From Chryseobacterium caseinilyticum (GTDB lineage: Bacteria; Bacteroidota; Bacteroidia; Flavobacteriales; Weeksellaceae), in the NCBI RefSeq assembly GCF_014837145.1, contig NZ_JACYFS010000001.1, forward strand, positions 124,001 through 188,000: a stretch of DNA of 64,000 nt, in the 5' to 3' direction. The notes under the pieces are model-generated. The model saw only the letters and a list, made by a program, of their open reading frames with translations. It was not told where the DNA came from and searched no databases. Both the position numbers and the translations under genes were made by a program. Position 1 is the stretch's first letter. The number at the start of each line of letters is the position of its first letter. This document shows, piece by piece, positions 17,505 through 26,806 of this stretch.

Positions 17505-18443
17505 ATGAATGCCAACGCCGAAAAATACAGCCAGCTCATCAAATCCAAAGCAAAAAGTTTTGGCTTTCAGAATTGTGGCATTTCAAAGTCAGAATTTTTG
17601 GAAGAAGAAGCCAGACCACTCGAAAACTGGCTGAAAAACAGCTTCCACGGCGAAATGAAGTACATGGAAAATCATTTCGATAAGAGGCTTGATCCAAGAT
17701 TATTGGTGGAAGGCTCAAAATCGGTGATTTCACTGTCCTACAATTATTTTCCTGAAGAAAAAATTTCGACTTTAGATAACTTTAAAATCTCAAAATACGC
17801 TTACGCTGAAGATTACCATGAAGTCATCAAAGAAATTCTCCGTGACATGGTTTCCGAGTTGCAGAACGAAATTGGTGAATTTTCATTCCGTGTTTTTGTA
17901 GATTCTGCTCCTGTTTTGGAAAGGAGCTGGGCAAGAAAATCCGGCATCGGATGGGTAGGGAAAAACGCTAATCTGATTACTAAGCAAAGCGGTTCATTCT
18001 ATTTTTTAGCCGAAATCATCTGCGATCTTGAGCTGGAAACAGACCATCCAACCACCGATCACTGCGGAAGTTGCAGAAAATGTATCGATGCCTGTCCGAC
18101 GGACGCTATTATTTCCGATAAACTTATAGACGGGAGCAAGTGTATTTCCTATGCAACGATTGAATTGAAAAACGAAATTCCCGGTTATTTTAAAGATAAA
18201 ATGGATGACTGGATGTTCGGCTGCGACGTCTGTCAGGATGTTTGTCCGTGGAACCGTTTTGCGGCACCACACAATCAGAATAAATTTAAACCCAATGACT
18301 TTCTCAAAAACCTGAAAAAGGGAGAGTGGAAAGAAATTACTCAGGAGTTATTCTCTGAAATTTTTAGAAAATCACCTGTAAAACGTACAAAATTTGCCGG
18401 TTTGAAGAGGAATATTGAGTTTTTGGATGGAAATTCAATTTAA
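17505..18443 (+). CDS. queG: Epoxyqueuosine reductase QueG
   Basis: 312 residues. QueG catalyses the last step of queuosine formation in tRNA, reducing epoxyqueuosine with a cobalamin cofactor and two [4Fe-4S] clusters. The general acid aspartate sits in [11 protein letters not shown] (Asp133). The first cluster motif is [12 protein letters not shown] (Cys187, 190, 193 and 197) and the second is [10 protein letters not shown] (Cys240, 243 and 247), with Cys213 in between. It is shorter than the enterobacterial enzyme and ends about 60 residues after the second cluster, so the C-terminal HEAT-like extension is missing; short forms occur in Bacteroidota. The protein is cytoplasmic. Confidence 0.95.
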   Translation: MNANAEKYSQLIKSKAKSFGFQNCGISKSEFLEEEARPLENWLKNSFHGEMKYMENHFDKRLDPRLLVEGSKSVISLSYNYFPEEKISTLDNFKISKYAYAEDYHEVIKEILRDMVSELQNEIGEFSFRVFVDSAPVLERSWARKSGIGWVGKNANLITKQSGSFYFLAEIICDLELETDHPTTDHCGSCRKCIDACPTDAIISDKLIDGSKCISYATIELKNEIPGYFKDKMDDWMFGCDVCQDVCPWNRFAAPHNQNKFKPNDFLKNLKKGEWKEITQELFSEIFRKSPVKRTKFAGLKRNIEFLDGNSI

Positions 18444-18489
18444 AGAAATGAATCTTTTTGAATTTTTGTAAACCTTAAAGCAGCAGTAA

Positions 18490-18558
18490 TTTTGTCGTTC
18501 CGTAGTTATCTCTACCAAATAATGTCAGGCAGCTTAGATTCCTTCGGAATGACAAACA
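18490..18558. repeat. Hairpin repeat with TTTGTCGTTCCG and CGGAATGACAAAC arms
   Basis: The arms are near perfect inverted copies about 45 bases apart. The word belongs to a dispersed family also seen at 51370, 51457, 52967 and 53116. The 381-base gap 18444-18824 holds this, a CCCGAAGTTTCGGG palindrome near 18703 and the efflux operon terminator. Confidence 0.6.
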
Positions 18559-18768
18559 AGTCGGCGAAATATTTTAAGGATTGCCTTCGGTCATTTATAA
18601 ATTGTCTTCGCTTTTAACCTTTAAATTCGACTGCTAAGAAGAGTCAATTTGGGAATTTTAGGATTTAATTTAAATTTTTAGCGGAAGTTTCCAAGTCTTG
18701 TCCCGAAGTTTCGGGATTGGTTCTTTTGTTTGACTTCGTCGAATCTTTGATTTCAAGACAAAAGAACA

Positions 18769-18799
18769 GAAAAAGCTGCCCCGAAAAATCAGGACAGCT
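18769..18799 (-). terminator. Probable terminator of the RND efflux operon
   Basis: On the minus strand AGCTGTCC pairs with GGGGCAGCT, with one mismatch, and runs into TTTTTCTG. It begins 26 bases after the stop of the channel gene. Confidence 0.6.
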
Positions 18800-18824
18800 A
18801 ACGAAAAAAAAACAATGATAATGA

Positions 18825-20294
18825 TTATCTTTTGGTAATGTTTGGGTTGGCAACAGGTTGCTGATCCCATCCACCGCCTAAACTTCTGTATAAACTAACG
18901 GTAGCTTTCAGTTGCTCCACTTTTGTTTCTACCAATTCAAACTTTGCTTCTAGAGCATCTCTTTGGGTAAGTAAAACTTCCATGTAATCGGCTCTGGCGT
19001 ATTTGAAAAGGTCGTTGGAAATATCGATAGACTTCGTTAAAGCATCAACTTCCTGAGATTTCAATTCATAATTACTCTGCAGATTTTTGATGTTGGAAAG
19101 CTGATTGGTCACTTCCACATACGCATTCAGAATTTTCTGCTCATACTCAAAAGCTGCCTGAATCTGTCTGGCATTGGCATTCGCGTAACCTGCTTTTATC
19201 GCATTTCTGTTGATGATAGGAGCAGTAAGATCGCCCACGAGATTAAATACCAAAGATTTGATATCAAAAATATACGCAGGATTATATGCATTAAAACCAA
19301 CTCCTGCAGTAATATCCAGTGAAGGATAAAATCTTGCTTTGGCAGATTTAACGTCAAATTTTGAAGCGGCAAGCTGGAATTCAGCTTGTTTGATATCGGC
19401 TCTGTTTTCAAGCAAATCTGAAGGTACTCCGGCAAAAACAGTTTGCGGTACAAGGCTGTCAAATTGATTTTCTGAACGCTCTACATGCTGCGGAAATCTT
19501 CCTACGAGATAGTTGATTTTGTTTTCAGTCTCTGTGATTTTCTGACGGATTTCAAACTGCATGCTTTGCGTTTTTAAAACCTGAGCCTCGAATCTTTTCA
19601 CGGCCAATTCATTTCCGCTTGCATTTTGCTTTAAAATCTTAACAACACGAAAGGCGTCATTCTGAATTTTAATATTCTGCTCCAGAATTTTCAATTCATT
19701 ATCTAAAGCCAAAAGCTCATAATAAGAATTGGCGATCTCAGAAATAATATTGGTGACCATGAAATTTCTGCCTTCGACCGTTGAGAGATATTTCTGCACC
19801 TGAGCTCTCGTGGCATTGTGAAGTTTTCCCCAGATGTCGGTTTCCCATTGGGCGTACGCTCCGATTCCGAAGTCGAAAAGTGGCTCCGGCATTTCTTTTC
19901 CTGGCCTGATTTCAGTATTTGCTTCCAAAGCTCCGATATTGGTGTAACGGCCTACTTTGTCTACACCAGCTCCGGCTTTTCCGCCTACAAAAGGCAAGTA
20001 TTCTCCTTTTCTTGCACGGATTTCATTTCTCGACATTTCTACTTCCTGAAGGGTAATATTCAGCTCCTGATTATTTTGCAAAGCTGTTTCAATTAAACTC
20101 TGCAGTTTTTCATCAGCGAAATATTCTTTCCAGCTTAGTTTTCCAGTGTTGGTGCTGTCGCTCACTGCTGTCCCGAAGTTTTCAGGAACATTTTTGTTTT
20201 CTGCATGTTTCGCAACTTCCATTGGTTTGCAGGCAGCTAAACTTAAGATCAGAACTGCAAGACCTGCATATTTATATAATTTTTTCTTATTCAT
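18825..20294 (-). CDS. RND efflux outer-membrane channel lipoprotein (NodT/OprM family)
   Basis: 489 residues. The signal ends at a lipobox, LSLAAC (Cys22), so the mature protein is lipid-anchored. Two TolC/OEP repeats follow, with the long alternating helices and the LENRADI and ARFYPSL motifs typical of the family. The protein forms the outer-membrane exit duct of a tripartite pump. Its start codon overlaps the end of the pump gene by 8 bases, so translation is probably coupled. It ends the operon, and a terminator follows. The substrate of the pump is not shown by the sequence. Confidence 0.93.
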   Translation of the reverse strand: MNKKKLYKYAGLAVLILSLAACKPMEVAKHAENKNVPENFGTAVSDSTNTGKLSWKEYFADEKLQSLIETALQNNQELNITLQEVEMSRNEIRARKGEYLPFVGGKAGAGVDKVGRYTNIGALEANTEIRPGKEMPEPLFDFGIGAYAQWETDIWGKLHNATRAQVQKYLSTVEGRNFMVTNIISEIANSYYELLALDNELKILEQNIKIQNDAFRVVKILKQNASGNELAVKRFEAQVLKTQSMQFEIRQKITETENKINYLVGRFPQHVERSENQFDSLVPQTVFAGVPSDLLENRADIKQAEFQLAASKFDVKSAKARFYPSLDITAGVGFNAYNPAYIFDIKSLVFNLVGDLTAPIINRNAIKAGYANANARQIQAAFEYEQKILNAYVEVTNQLSNIKNLQSNYELKSQEVDALTKSIDISNDLFKYARADYMEVLLTQRDALEAKFELVETKVEQLKATVSLYRSLGGGWDQQPVANPNITKR

Positions 20295-23200
20295 AATGGA
20301 TCATATCATCTGTTAGAGGTAATGATTCTTCGTTTTTAATCATTTTTCTGCCATCAGCCATTTTTCCGAAAATATAATATAATCCAGGAATGATGACAAC
20401 GCCGAGCACGGTTCCCAAAACCATTCCGCCCATTGCTGATGCTCCGATGGTGTGATTTCCGATGGCTCCCGCGCCGTGTGCAAAAATCAGCGGAATCAAA
20501 CCTGCGATAAATGCAAATGAAGTCATTAGAATAGGTCTGAAACGCGCTTTCGATCCTTCAATTGCTGCTTCAAAAATGGAAAGTCCTTCCTGTCTTTTAT
20601 GGACGGCAAATTCTACAATCAGAACAGCATTTTTACCCAAGAGACCAATCAACATGATGAGCCCGACCTGTGCGTAAATATCGTTCTGAAGTCCCATCGC
20701 TTTAAGTAAAAAGAAAGAACCGAAAATTCCGACGGGCAGCGATAAAATCACGGCAAACGGAAGAATAAAACTTTCGTATTGTGCCGCCAAAACAAGATAA
20801 ACGAAAATCAGAACGACTAAAAAGACGTAGACAGATTCATTCCCTTTTTTAGCTTCGTCAAAAGAAAGCCCTTCCCAAGCTACTTTGTAACCATGAGGTA
20901 AATTTTTTGCGGCTACTTCATTAATTGCTTTAATCGCATCTGCAGTAGTGTAACCGTCAGATGGAAGTCCACGAACCGCTGCAGAATTGTACATGTTGTA
21001 ACGTGTGATTTCATTTGGTCCCTGCGTTTTTTTCATGCTCATGAATGCGGAGTAGGGCACCATTTCGTCTCTGTCATTTTTTACATAGAGATTCAAAATA
21101 TCTGTAGGAAGTTTTCTGAATTCCGGACCGGACTGTACATATACTTTGAAGAATTGCCCGAATCTGATGAAGCCCTGTTCGTAAGTACTTCCCACTAAAA
21201 TATTCAGGTTTTCCATAGCTTTTCCGATAGAAACGCCTTTTTGCATCGCGGCATTATTATCGAAAACCAATTCATACTGCGGATAGTTGGCGGCGAAAAA
21301 GGTGAAAACCCCGGTCAGTTCTTTTCTCTTTTTAAGTTCTTTAATGAAAGATTTATTTACTTTATCAAAATCCTGATAATCCGTAGTTCTGTTCATGTCT
21401 AAAAGTCTCATCGAAAAACCACCAGACGATCCAAAACCGGGAACAGCAGGAGGTTCAAAGAATTCAATGGTGGCACCAAGTCCTTTGGTTTTTTCTTCCA
21501 TTTCTTCCATTACTTCTTTCACAGAATGCTCACGGTCGCCCCAGGTTTTAAGGTTGATCAGACACGTTCCGGCATTGGAACCACGACCTTCCGTCATAAT
21601 TTCGTACCCGGCAAGTGAGGAAACGGATTCTACACCGTCAACTTTCATACAGATGGCCTGTAGATCTCTCGATACCTTATTGGTCTGTTCTAAAGTAGAA
21701 CCCGGCGGCGTCTGGATAATCGCATAAATTGTTCCCTGGTCTTCACTTGGGATAAATCCTCCCGGTAAGGTTTTGTTTTCAATAAAAATTCCAACACAGA
21801 AAATAGCAAGAATTCCCCAGGTAAGTCCTTTCCGGCTCACAATTTTTCTCAGGAATGAAGTGTATTTTCCTGTAAGTTTATCAAAACCTCTGTTGAAAGA
21901 ATCGATAAATCTTGTGAACAGATTCTTTTTCTTTTCCTGACCGTGATTATTCTTTAAAATCATCGCTGCAAGAACCGGAGTCAGCGTTAAAGCAACTACT
22001 GCTGAAATTACAATTGCACTCGCCATCGTTATTGAAAACTGACGGTAGAAAGTCCCGACAGGTCCTGTCATAAATGAAATCGGTAAGAATACTGAAACCA
22101 TTACCGCTGTAATCGCAATAATCGCTCCTGAAATTTCGCCCATTACTTCTTTTACAGCAAGATATGGTGTGAGATGTTTTTCTTCCATCTTGGCATGAAC
22201 GGCTTCGACGACAACAATGGCGTCATCCACCACAATTCCGATGGCTAAAACCAGTGCAAAAAGTGTTACTAAGTTTATGGATAATCCACACAATTGAATG
22301 AAAAAGAATGCTCCGATCAGAGAAACCGGCACGGCGATAATCGGGATAAGTGTTGATCTCCAGTCACCTAAAAAGATGAAAACCACGATTGCCACAAGGA
22401 TGAAAGCATCTCTCAAAGTATGAACAACCTGCTCGATCGAAGCATCCAAAAACTGAGAAACGTCGTAGGAAACTTTGTAATCAACACCCGGCGGGAAGTT
22501 CGGACGCATTTCTTCGAGTTTGGCTTTTACTTCTTTAATGACGTCGTTGGCATTACTTCCATAGTTTTGTTTTAAGACAATGGATGCCGATGGATGCCCG
22601 TCAAGATTGGAATAGATATCAAAAAATTCACTTCCCAGCTCAACTTTTCCAACATCTTTTAATTTTACATTTTCACCTTCAGAATTGGCTCTTACAATAA
22701 TATTTTCGTACTGTTCGGGAGTGTTGTACTGACCTTTATAGGTTAATACATATTCTAAAGACTGCGCAGCAATACCCGAACTTTGTCCGATTCTGCCGGG
22801 ACGTCCGATGATGCTCTGTTCGCCGATAGCCTTCATCACTTCATCTGTTGAAATATCGTAGGCACGCATTCTGTCCGGGTTCAACCAAATACGCATCGCA
22901 TATCTCCGGCTACCTAAGATCTGAGATTTTGCAATCCCGTGAATACGGTTTATTTCAGGAATAATATTGACTGTAGCATAGTTGTAAAGGAACTTTTCAT
23001 CCATGCTTTTGTTTTTGCTGTAAAGGTTTACATACATCAGCATACTTGGCTGAATCGGATTTACAACTACACCTTCTTTCTGAACCAAAATCGGAAGAAG
23101 CGGCATCACCTGATCGATTCTTGTTTTTACTAAAACTACCGCCTGATTGGGATCTGTTCCCGGCTCAAAAACAACATTTACTGTAGCTTCACCGGCACTT

Positions 23201-23448
23201 GTAGCGTCACTCGTTACATATCGCATTCCCTGAACACCGTTGATGGCATTTTCGATGGTAATCAAAGAAGATTTAACCAAAACATCGGCACTTGAGCCTG
23301 GATAAGCGATGGTTACAGCAACTGTGGTCGGGGCAATTTGCGGAAACTGTTCAGTGGGAAGCTGTTTTATGGAAAGACCACCTACAAAGAGGATGATCAC
23401 CGATATTACAATTGCAAATACCGGTCTGTGTATTATTTTTTTAAACAT
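20287..23448 (-). CDS. RND multidrug efflux pump, HAE1 family
   Basis: 1053 residues, the normal length for AcrB/MexB-type proton-driven pumps of the inner membrane. Twelve membrane segments are arranged as one, a large periplasmic loop, six, a second loop and the rest. The proton relay motif with two aspartates is present (GIVVDDAIVVVEA, fourth segment), and the HAE1 start FKKIIHRPVFA is typical. The pump takes drugs or hydrophobic compounds from the periplasm and membrane and passes them to the outer-membrane channel. It is flanked by its channel (8-base overlap) and its adaptor (15-base gap). No dedicated repressor gene lies next to the operon. Confidence 0.96.
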   Translation of the reverse strand: MFKKIIHRPVFAIVISVIILFVGGLSIKQLPTEQFPQIAPTTVAVTIAYPGSSADVLVKSSLITIENAINGVQGMRYVTSDATSAGEATVNVVFEPGTDPNQAVVLVKTRIDQVMPLLPILVQKEGVVVNPIQPSMLMYVNLYSKNKSMDEKFLYNYATVNIIPEINRIHGIAKSQILGSRRYAMRIWLNPDRMRAYDISTDEVMKAIGEQSIIGRPGRIGQSSGIAAQSLEYVLTYKGQYNTPEQYENIIVRANSEGENVKLKDVGKVELGSEFFDIYSNLDGHPSASIVLKQNYGSNANDVIKEVKAKLEEMRPNFPPGVDYKVSYDVSQFLDASIEQVVHTLRDAFILVAIVVFIFLGDWRSTLIPIIAVPVSLIGAFFFIQLCGLSINLVTLFALVLAIGIVVDDAIVVVEAVHAKMEEKHLTPYLAVKEVMGEISGAIIAITAVMVSVFLPISFMTGPVGTFYRQFSITMASAIVISAVVALTLTPVLAAMILKNNHGQEKKKNLFTRFIDSFNRGFDKLTGKYTSFLRKIVSRKGLTWGILAIFCVGIFIENKTLPGGFIPSEDQGTIYAIIQTPPGSTLEQTNKVSRDLQAICMKVDGVESVSSLAGYEIMTEGRGSNAGTCLINLKTWGDREHSVKEVMEEMEEKTKGLGATIEFFEPPAVPGFGSSGGFSMRLLDMNRTTDYQDFDKVNKSFIKELKKRKELTGVFTFFAANYPQYELVFDNNAAMQKGVSIGKAMENLNILVGSTYEQGFIRFGQFFKVYVQSGPEFRKLPTDILNLYVKNDRDEMVPYSAFMSMKKTQGPNEITRYNMYNSAAVRGLPSDGYTTADAIKAINEVAAKNLPHGYKVAWEGLSFDEAKKGNESVYVFLVVLIFVYLVLAAQYESFILPFAVILSLPVGIFGSFFLLKAMGLQNDIYAQVGLIMLIGLLGKNAVLIVEFAVHKRQEGLSIFEAAIEGSKARFRPILMTSFAFIAGLIPLIFAHGAGAIGNHTIGASAMGGMVLGTVLGVVIIPGLYYIFGKMADGRKMIKNEESLPLTDDMIHYE

Positions 23449-23463
23449 GATTTTCTGATTTGG

Positions 23464-24549
23464 TTACTCTGCGTACAGATCAAGATTTGACAATACTTTC
23501 TGTGGAGCGATGAACTGAGTTTTGATTTTCTGGTTTTCTGAAACCATTCTCAATCCTTCCAATAAGATCTTGTCGTCTTTCTGTAATCCGGATTGTACAA
23601 CATAAATGTGCGGAAGTTCTGCTGCTACTTTTATTTCGCGGGCTTTCACAACATTGTCCTTCGTGATGACATACACATATTTTTTCTCCAGCTCTTCATA
23701 GGTTGCTTTCTGAGGAATCAGCATCGCACTTTTGAATGGAGTGGTGATCATGATGTTTCCGGTCTGTCCGTATCGGAGAAGTTTCTCAGGGTTTAAAAAT
23801 GTTGCTCTGTAGGCAATATTTCCGGTTTCATTGTCGAAATCTGATTCTATGGTTTCCACGATTCCTTCCTGAGGAAACATCTGACCGTTGGCCATCTGAA
23901 GTTTAACGTGAAGTTTTTCTCCATTTTTACTGTTTCCCAACTGGCTTAGATATTCAGTTTCAGGAACATTAAAATAAACCCACATTTTGCTGTTGTCTGA
24001 AAGTTCGGTAATCAAATCTCCATCATCAACCAGGCTGCCGATTCTCACATGAAAACGCCCAACGATTCCGCTGAATGGAGCGCGGATTTCTGTGAACTGA
24101 AGGTGAGCCTGCATGGTGGCAACTTCGGCCTGAGCTTTTTCATATCTTGCTTTTGCCATTGCTTTTTCCTGAGGAGCAACAATGTCTTTGTCTGCAAGAT
24201 TTTTGGTGTTCTGATATTCAATTTGCGAATATCTGGCTTCCGCCTGAGCTTTGCTTACATCTGCCTGATACAGATTGGGCTGAATTTTAAAAAGTAGTTG
24301 ACCTTTCTGTACAAACTGTCCTTCGTCAACAAATACTTTTTGGATATATCCTTTTTCCTGAGCCCTAAGCTCGATATGATTGATAGAACGGATTTGCGCC
24401 ACGTAGGCTTTGTCAATGAGGGTGTCCTGTACAAGCGGACTTGTAATTTTATAGGTTGCCGCTTCGGTTTTTTCTTCTTTTTCAGAATGACAGCTTGCCA
24501 AAACCAAAGACAGACACATGCTTACATACATAAGACTTTTCTTAACCAT
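23464..24549 (-). CDS. RND efflux periplasmic adaptor (membrane fusion protein)
   Basis: From the ATG at 24549 the protein starts MVKKSLMYVSMCLSLVLASC, a lipoprotein signal with its lipobox cysteine. The longer frame adds 27 residues that would bury this signal, so I prefer the shorter form of 361 residues. Domains in order are a biotinyl-lipoyl half (about 35-75), a short helical hairpin (75-140), the second lipoyl half with VVGRFHVRIGSLV-like residues, a beta barrel and a membrane-proximal domain near the end. It bridges the pump and the outer-membrane channel. It is the first of the three pump genes, 110 bases after a small lipoprotein gene on the same strand. Confidence 0.93.
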   Translation of the reverse strand: MVKKSLMYVSMCLSLVLASCHSEKEEKTEAATYKITSPLVQDTLIDKAYVAQIRSINHIELRAQEKGYIQKVFVDEGQFVQKGQLLFKIQPNLYQADVSKAQAEARYSQIEYQNTKNLADKDIVAPQEKAMAKARYEKAQAEVATMQAHLQFTEIRAPFSGIVGRFHVRIGSLVDDGDLITELSDNSKMWVYFNVPETEYLSQLGNSKNGEKLHVKLQMANGQMFPQEGIVETIESDFDNETGNIAYRATFLNPEKLLRYGQTGNIMITTPFKSAMLIPQKATYEELEKKYVYVITKDNVVKAREIKVAAELPHIYVVQSGLQKDDKILLEGLRMVSENQKIKTQFIAPQKVLSNLDLYAE

Positions 24550-24658
24550 TATCATGAGTAAGTTTTTTAACGATAAATTATTTGAAATAAAAATTGAAAA
24601 TTTCAGTGCATCATCAGTTTTGATGTGCATGAACTGTAGTTAAAAAATACTCAGGGTA

Positions 24659-25117
24659 TCACAATCTGAAAACACTGTACTGAATGTACAGCGGATCAGA
24701 AGAGGAATTTTTAAGGTCTGAATGTGCAAAGTAAACTGCACTTTTATTGGTGTGAAAAGTATTGACAAACGCAAATACTGCAGTCCAGAGGTCTGCTTTT
24801 GCAATTTTTAAAAGTCCGGAATCTGTTTCAGTTTCAGAACTGTCTTCCTCTTCAGGATCTGAGTCGCTCAGTTCTCCCAAAATGTGCTGCTGCTGAGGAT
24901 AATCTCTCGTGTACTGAGAAGAATTTCTGTGAGAAACAGCAAATTTATTCTGTTGAGAATGAGTGTTTTTCTTTGAAACAGATCTGCTGATCGTAGGAAT
25001 GGAGACTGTGGAATCTGCCTGAACATCACTGTTACGGCTGTGTAGAGAATCTGCACCTCCGCAAGCCAAAATAACGAGCAGTAAAAAGAAAAAATATTGA
25101 TAGAGTCTTCTTTTCAT
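24659..25117 (-). CDS. Small lipoprotein preceding the efflux operon
   Basis: 152 residues. The signal ends at a lipobox (VILAC, about Cys19). The mature protein is serine-rich and polar, then has an acidic cluster (SDPEEEDSSETETDSG) and a hydrophobic C-terminal segment (LWTAVFAFVNTF). This layout is found in small envelope proteins of unknown function. A -7 box lies 9 bases upstream, and no other promoter was seen before the adaptor gene, so the lipoprotein and the pump may share a transcript. No family was recognised. Confidence 0.6.
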   Translation of the reverse strand: MKRRLYQYFFFLLLVILACGGADSLHSRNSDVQADSTVSIPTISRSVSKKNTHSQQNKFAVSHRNSSQYTRDYPQQQHILGELSDSDPEEEDSSETETDSGLLKIAKADLWTAVFAFVNTFHTNKSAVYFAHSDLKNSSSDPLYIQYSVFRL

Positions 25118-25125
25118 TCCGGGTA

Positions 25126-25133
25126 CAAAGGTA
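25126..25133 (-). promoter_or_regulatory. Promoter -7 box for the lipoprotein and possibly the efflux operon
   Basis: The minus strand reads TACCTTTG, matching TAnnTTTG, 8 bases before the ATG. No comparable box was found between 24550 and 24658. Confidence 0.5.
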
Positions 25134-25327
25134 AGAAATGATTGGAATCTGGAATTAAAACTGAATATTAAAAAAACATTAAAAATAAAAAAGTGGAATT
25201 TTCTTGGGAGACAATTCCCTGAAAACTATTGAGAGACAGTTTTTTGTATAGAAGTTAAAGGGGGCTGAAATACCGGACAATATTTTTTGGTACCGTCATT
25301 TTCCTTTAAGAGAACGAAAATAAAGAG

Positions 25328-25345
25328 TTTATCTGGCCAGATAAA
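25328..25345. promoter_or_regulatory. Perfect 18-bp palindrome
   Basis: TTTATCTGGCCAGATAAA is its own reverse complement. It lies 20 bases after the small basic ORF at 25365-25445. With no loop and no clear T-run it looks more like a protein-binding site than a terminator. Confidence 0.45.
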
Positions 25346-25364
25346 GATTTAAGAAAGAAAAAAA

Positions 25365-25445
25365 TCAGCGTCTGGTCTGTTTTCTTTTCGGAGCAATTTT
25401 CACTCTTAACTTAAATTTTTTCTGAGATTTGCTTTTTTTCTGCAT
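25365..25445 (-). CDS. Very small basic ORF (26 residues)
   Basis: The peptide starts MQKKSKSQKKFKLRVKIAPK and ends KRKQTRR; 13 of its 26 residues are lysine or arginine. The composition recalls very small ribosome-associated or nucleic-acid-binding peptides, but it does not clearly match the ribosomal protein THX pattern. A terminator-like palindrome follows. The 424-base gap 25118-25541 holds nothing else that I can support. Confidence 0.4.
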   Translation of the reverse strand: MQKKSKSQKKFKLRVKIAPKRKQTRR

Positions 25446-25541
25446 ATTTGTGGAGATTTGTTTTCTAAAGATAAAAAAATCTCATCTTTTCGCAAAACTT
25501 TTCGGGCAAAACTATTTGTGAAATTTTATTAATAATTCAAG

Positions 25542-26219
25542 ATGAAAAAAATGATCTTTATTTTCTTAAAAGTGATCGGTATATTTTTAGGAATTGTGGT
25601 TCTCTATGTGCTTGCAGCCTATCTGTTACCGTTTATTGAAACTTCAGAAAAGGAAACTGCCGACACCAAAAATATCCCGATTTACATCTACACCAACGGC
25701 GTGCACACCGATATTGTAATGCCTGTGAGAAACAATATCACAGACTGGAGTCAAAAAATCAGTTTTGAAAATGTAAAATCCAGGAAAACAGATTATCAGT
25801 ATGTTGGAATCGGGTGGGGCGACAAGGGTTTTTATCTTGATACACCAACCTGGGCTGACCTTAAAGCTTCAACTGCATTTAAAGCAGCTTTTTGGCTGAG
25901 TGAATCGGCAATGCACTGCAGTTTCTACAATGAAATGAAAGAGGCAGATGACTGTAAAAAAATAATGGTTTCAGAACAGCAATATAGAGATTTGGTTAGT
26001 TTTGTTGATGCTAAATTCGATAAAGACGCCCATGGAAATTATATGTTCGTAAAAACCGATGCGGTCTACGATGACAACGATGCTTTCTACGATGCAAAAG
26101 GAACTTACAGTTTTTTATATACGTGCAATACCTGGTCTAATGATGCCCTGAAAGCTGCCGGACAGAAAGCTGCATTTTGGACGGCTTCAGATATCGGTAT
26201 TTTCCAGCATTACAAGTAG
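25542..26219 (+). CDS. TIGR02117/DUF2459 family protein
   Basis: 225 residues. One membrane segment at about 8-30 anchors a periplasmic domain. The family signature is present: IYIYTNGVHTDIVMPV near residue 50 and YVGIGWGDKGFYLDTPTW near 90, with the conserved cysteine/asparagine stretch SFLYTCNTWSND near 200. The histidine, aspartate and cysteine pattern suggests an enzyme of the NlpC/P60-like type, but no activity has been assigned to this family as far as I know. It stands alone, 103 bases upstream of a small lipoprotein gene on the same strand. Confidence 0.85.
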   Translation: MKKMIFIFLKVIGIFLGIVVLYVLAAYLLPFIETSEKETADTKNIPIYIYTNGVHTDIVMPVRNNITDWSQKISFENVKSRKTDYQYVGIGWGDKGFYLDTPTWADLKASTAFKAAFWLSESAMHCSFYNEMKEADDCKKIMVSEQQYRDLVSFVDAKFDKDAHGNYMFVKTDAVYDDNDAFYDAKGTYSFLYTCNTWSNDALKAAGQKAAFWTASDIGIFQHYK

Positions 26220-26322
26220 TTTTTTAAATTTATAACAGTAATTAATTTAAATTTTTCAGTAAATTTTGGTTTTCGTTTAAATTTTTTATTAAATTTATTC
26301 AACTAATCAACAAACATTTATA

Positions 26323-26715
26323 ATGAAAAACTTAAAATTATTTGTAATCGGAATGATCCTTTGCACTGCGGGTTTGCTGATAAACTGCACCGGATCTGAA
26401 ACGAAATCTCTGGCTGGTACAGAGTGGAAAGGAATGGCTAATGTTCCCGATCCCAATGAAATTGTGTTGAAATTTAACGAAACCAATTGCGAAGCTTATC
26501 ACCAAAATGAGATGATTGAGAATATGAAATATTCGCAGAAGGGAGGCGAAATACTTTTTGAAAAAGTATCAGGAGGTTCTCCCTGCAAAGTAGGTTCTAA
26601 AGGGACTTACACATTTGATATCAAAGATAATAAAATTCATTTTTCAGCTGTAAAAGACAGCTGCGATGCGAGATCAGGCACGTTTAAAGAAGCATATTTT
26701 GCAAAACAGAATTAA
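26323..26715 (+). CDS. Small lipocalin-like lipoprotein
   Basis: 130 residues. The signal ends at lipobox LINC (about Cys22). The mature part begins SLAGTEWKG and alternates short strands, a pattern typical of small META/lipocalin-like barrels (ending DSCDARSGTFKEAYF). Two cysteines in the mature domain (CKVG and DSCD) could form a disulfide. A strong terminator follows. No binding partner is suggested by the context. Confidence 0.65.
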   Translation: MKNLKLFVIGMILCTAGLLINCTGSETKSLAGTEWKGMANVPDPNEIVLKFNETNCEAYHQNEMIENMKYSQKGGEILFEKVSGGSPCKVGSKGTYTFDIKDNKIHFSAVKDSCDARSGTFKEAYFAKQN

Positions 26716-26737
26716 TGCTTAAATGATTGATAAGCGT

Positions 26738-26767
26738 AAAAGACTTCCGGAAGGAGGTCTTTTTTTT
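26738..26767 (+). terminator. Intrinsic terminator after the lipoprotein gene
   Basis: AAAAGAC and GTCTTTT arms, with further inner G-C pairing, are followed by eight T. It lies 23 bases after the stop. Confidence 0.8.
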
Positions 26768-26806
26768 AAAATTCAATTTCAGAATAAAAATATTCATTTT
26801 ATCAAT

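Noticed and set aside
18665..18874. Two overlapping minus-strand frames of about 65 residues near the efflux channel end
   Set aside because: They are shadows of the channel gene end and of a hairpin repeat.
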